DNA from: Stramenopiles sp. TOSAG23-3
Taxonomy: Eukaryota > Sar
DNA: 16,362 bases
Direction: 5' to 3'
Assembly (NCBI GenBank): GCA_900128585.1
Contig: LT642430.1
Coordinates: 1,961 to 18,322, forward strand
Positions 14,459 through 16,362 of this stretch are shown piece after piece. Position 1 is the first letter of the stretch; the number at the start of each line of letters is the position of its first letter. The translations under genes and the position numbers were made by a program. Under the pieces are notes generated by a model. It was not told the DNA's origin, did not search any database, and saw nothing but the letters and a program-made list of their open reading frames with translations.

Positions 14459-15634
14459 TTACTTTATAAAAATTCGCACGTCGTCTACGCCCCAGGTCGC
14501 TTTCGTATTTGTACACATACCCTCGACGCACTCGAAACTATTCTTGTCGCAATCGGATTTTCCCGTGCACTTTTGGCCCGTGGTGAGGAGGCCGCCAAAC
14601 TCTAACGTAACGGCCCCTTTCCCCTCCGTGCGAAAAATAACATCTACCGGTTGACTTAAACTGTCGCTAAAATTGGGGTCCCCGCACGTGTCCAAGGCCC
14701 CGTTGTCGATGATGGAGCTTGGCTCGCATTTCTTCTGCGGGAACTCAGTGCACCACCGGTGGCTCTTGCTCCATTTGACCCCGCCGTTGGTCTTCATGTA
14801 AACGGCCTCGCCCTCCCACATGTCGAGGAAGTGGACGCGCGCCGTCACACGGATGAACTCGTGGAATGGCAGCTGGAAGGTCTTCATGACGCGCACGTTG
14901 GAGAACGCGCCGAGGAAATAGTCGGAGTTTCCGTGGGGGTGTTTCGCACAGGTCGTGACTTGGTCGCTAACACTAACATTTTCCGAGGCACTGCGCCAGT
15001 CTTGGACGCCGCCCTTGACGAAGTCCTCCTCGGCAATCATCCGCCACTGGCTCTCGCCCTGCACGGTGACCTTCCCGTGCTCGCTGGAGACGATCTTCCC
15101 TGTCGACGTGAGGCGGCCTGCCGGGGCGGTGACCATCCGGCTGTAGGAGCGGTTGCTCGCCGGGGCGGCGACCTCCGGGAGGGCTTTGGCCGCCGCGAGG
15201 GCGGCGTCGGCCGCTCCCTCGACTTGGAGCAGGCGGCGGGCAAGGTTCTTTGCGCGGCGGAGGCGCTGCGCGTGCCGGGTATTTTCCTCTAAAAGTACCG
15301 TGGCGGCGGTGGCGTTCGCCGGGGCGTCCGGTTTAAGGACGATACTATTGGTTTTCCCTGCGCCGCCACTTTTGCCGAGGATCTTGAAGAGGGACTTCCC
15401 CCCCGCCGTCTTCACGTTGAGGACGTCGGCCTCCGCGGCGTTGTAAACTACTTTGAACGTGTCGTTCGCCTCGGAGCCCGTCTGAAAGATCAGGGAGGCT
15501 TTGCCGCTACCATCTGCATCTACAATCATATTCAAATCCCTGGCCCTCGGAACCTTCGGGGCGACCCTCGTGTCAGCCGCAAAGCAACTCGTCGTCGCAA
15601 GCGCAAGCACCAACGCACCAGCTAGTCTCGACAT
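14459..15634 (-). CDS. Secreted protein with C-terminal lectin-like beta domain and inserted cysteine cluster
   Basis: The frame is open from a GTG at 15691, but the first ATG is at 15634. That start gives 391 residues with a clear signal peptide (MSRLAGALVLALATTSCFAA, cleavage near residue 20). An N-terminal part (about 35-110, DADGSGKASLIFQTG and FKVVYNAAEADVLNVKTAGG) looks like beta strands of a stalk or fibre. A charged, alanine-rich helix at about 115-150 may be a coiled coil. The C-terminal part (about 198-391) has VMKTFQLPFHEFIRVTARVHFLDMWEGE and later PVDVIF, VTLEFGG and WGVDDVRIFI, a pattern I associate with repeated secreted proteins of ciliates and stramenopile algae (family without a functional name). 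Before the last strand sits CTGKSDCDKNSFECVEGMC, a spaced cysteine cluster. Likely extracellular or cell-wall and possibly carbohydrate-binding; this is inference. Pyrimidine-rich leader upstream. Confidence 0.82.
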   Translation of the reverse strand: MSRLAGALVLALATTSCFAADTRVAPKVPRARDLNMIVDADGSGKASLIFQTGSEANDTFKVVYNAAEADVLNVKTAGGKSLFKILGKSGGAGKTNSIVLKPDAPANATAATVLLEENTRHAQRLRRAKNLARRLLQVEGAADAALAAAKALPEVAAPASNRSYSRMVTAPAGRLTSTGKIVSSEHGKVTVQGESQWRMIAEEDFVKGGVQDWRSASENVSVSDQVTTCAKHPHGNSDYFLGAFSNVRVMKTFQLPFHEFIRVTARVHFLDMWEGEAVYMKTNGGVKWSKSHRWCTEFPQKKCEPSSIIDNGALDTCGDPNFSDSLSQPVDVIFRTEGKGAVTLEFGGLLTTGQKCTGKSDCDKNSFECVEGMCTNTKATWGVDDVRIFIK

Positions 15635-16305
15635 GGTAAAGTGATGAAGGAGAAGAAGAAGAAACAAAGAAACAAGAAAGCCACAAACCACAAAGGGGCG
15701 AAATGGAATCTAATCTCTGTCGTAAGATATTCGTTCACTTCACTCTTAAACACACATAGAGTTTCTACACTTCGTTTCCTTTACCTTTACCTCTCTCTCA
15801 CACTCTCCCTCTCTTTTGTTTCCTATTCTTCCCTTCTTTCAACCGTTTTGATTCTCCTATTCCTTTGTTATTTCAATGTTGATGAAAATTCATTATATTA
15901 ATACAGATAGGTAAAATATGTATACACTATAACATAGTAATAAGATACATTTTATAAAACGATATAGGAAATACATTGTATACTATTTAACATTTAATTT
16001 ATACTTGTATGAATTAATACTACAATCCCTCGATCCGAATGCATTATACTGTCTTATAGTTTATATAGCTAATATATGTACTTGTTGTTTCAATATAATA
16101 ATAAAAGGATATTAAATATAAGTATTAATATGTAATAAATATCCTATTTGATCTTTTTATTTTATAACCCTATTATTAACTATATTGATAGTTGATACGC
16201 CCCCCTTCTTTTAATTTCATTTCTTAAAAAAGAGGAGATTGTCACCTTCTTTTTTAAAACCATGCTATCCATATGGTAACAAATTAAAGCTCTTGCTATA
16301 ATTAT

Positions 16306-16306
<1 letters not shown>
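15635..16306. other. Upstream region of the secreted-protein gene, then AT-rich DNA
   Basis: Bases 15640-15690 are purine-rich on the plus strand, giving the minus-strand gene a polypyrimidine leader. From 15750 the sequence is low-complexity (CTCTC and CTTT runs), and from about 15890 it is very AT-rich. No credible coding or RNA gene is seen. Confidence 0.65.
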
Positions 16307-16360
<54 letters not shown>

Positions 16361-16362
16361 AA
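16307..16362. repeat. (GAAA)14 microsatellite reaching the window edge
   Basis: Fourteen perfect GAAA units continue to the last base, so the true length is unknown. The window or contig may end here because of this repeat. Confidence 0.97.

Noticed and set aside
15635-15691. 19-residue N-terminal extension of the secreted protein
   Set aside because: It begins at GTG in a polypyrimidine leader; the ATG at 15634 starts a textbook signal peptide.

Overview
The window is nuclear DNA of a unicellular eukaryote, most likely an alga or other protist. The evidence is: exclusively eukaryotic gene families (DDX52/Rok1 helicase, kappa-class GST, GH3 beta-glucosidase with an N-terminal anchor), a purine at -3 or a GCCGCC-type context before several start codons, AATAAA signals after stops, AT-rich spacers full of microsatellites, and a standard code with TAA, TAG and TGA all used as stops. 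All eight intact genes read as single uninterrupted ORFs, so the genome is intron-poor and fairly gene-dense. The secreted protein at 14459-15634 carries a C-terminal domain of a kind I associate with stramenopiles, cryptophytes and ciliates. I cannot name the organism or lineage from sequence alone.

Layout. 272-988 (+) is a kappa-class glutathione S-transferase/DsbA-like protein with a peroxisomal C-terminus (AKL). 1185-1937 (-) is an unrecognised helical protein. 2357-2767 (-) is a fragment of a tyrosine recombinase with both ends missing. It lies head to head with, and slightly overlaps, the sugar-phosphate nucleotidylyltransferase at 2738-4420 (+). 4421-5566 is non-coding: a 3' region with nested inverted repeats, a GC-rich island able to fold into hairpins, then short palindromes. 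5567-6367 (+) is a membrane-anchored SGNH hydrolase. Its 3' end lies only 45 bp from that of a large membrane-anchored GH3 beta-glucosidase at 6413-9436 (-). After a microsatellite-rich divergent spacer come a two-domain Nudix protein at 10186-11313 (+), the DDX52/Rok1 ribosome-assembly helicase at 12253-14058 (+), and a secreted protein at 14459-15634 (-). The window ends in AT-rich DNA and a long GAAA microsatellite.

How the genes relate. This is not an operon or an obvious cluster; most of it looks like ordinary euchromatin. There is a loose carbohydrate theme: sugar nucleotide synthesis or salvage, a glycoside hydrolase, an SGNH esterase that could deacylate glycans, and a secreted lectin-like protein. 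A shared pathway is only inference. The accessory-looking part is 2340-5430, where a truncated recombinase, degenerate repeats, inverted repeats and a structured GC-rich island surround one gene. That is where a mobile-element remnant or an undescribed non-coding RNA is most plausible. I did not find a complete novel system.
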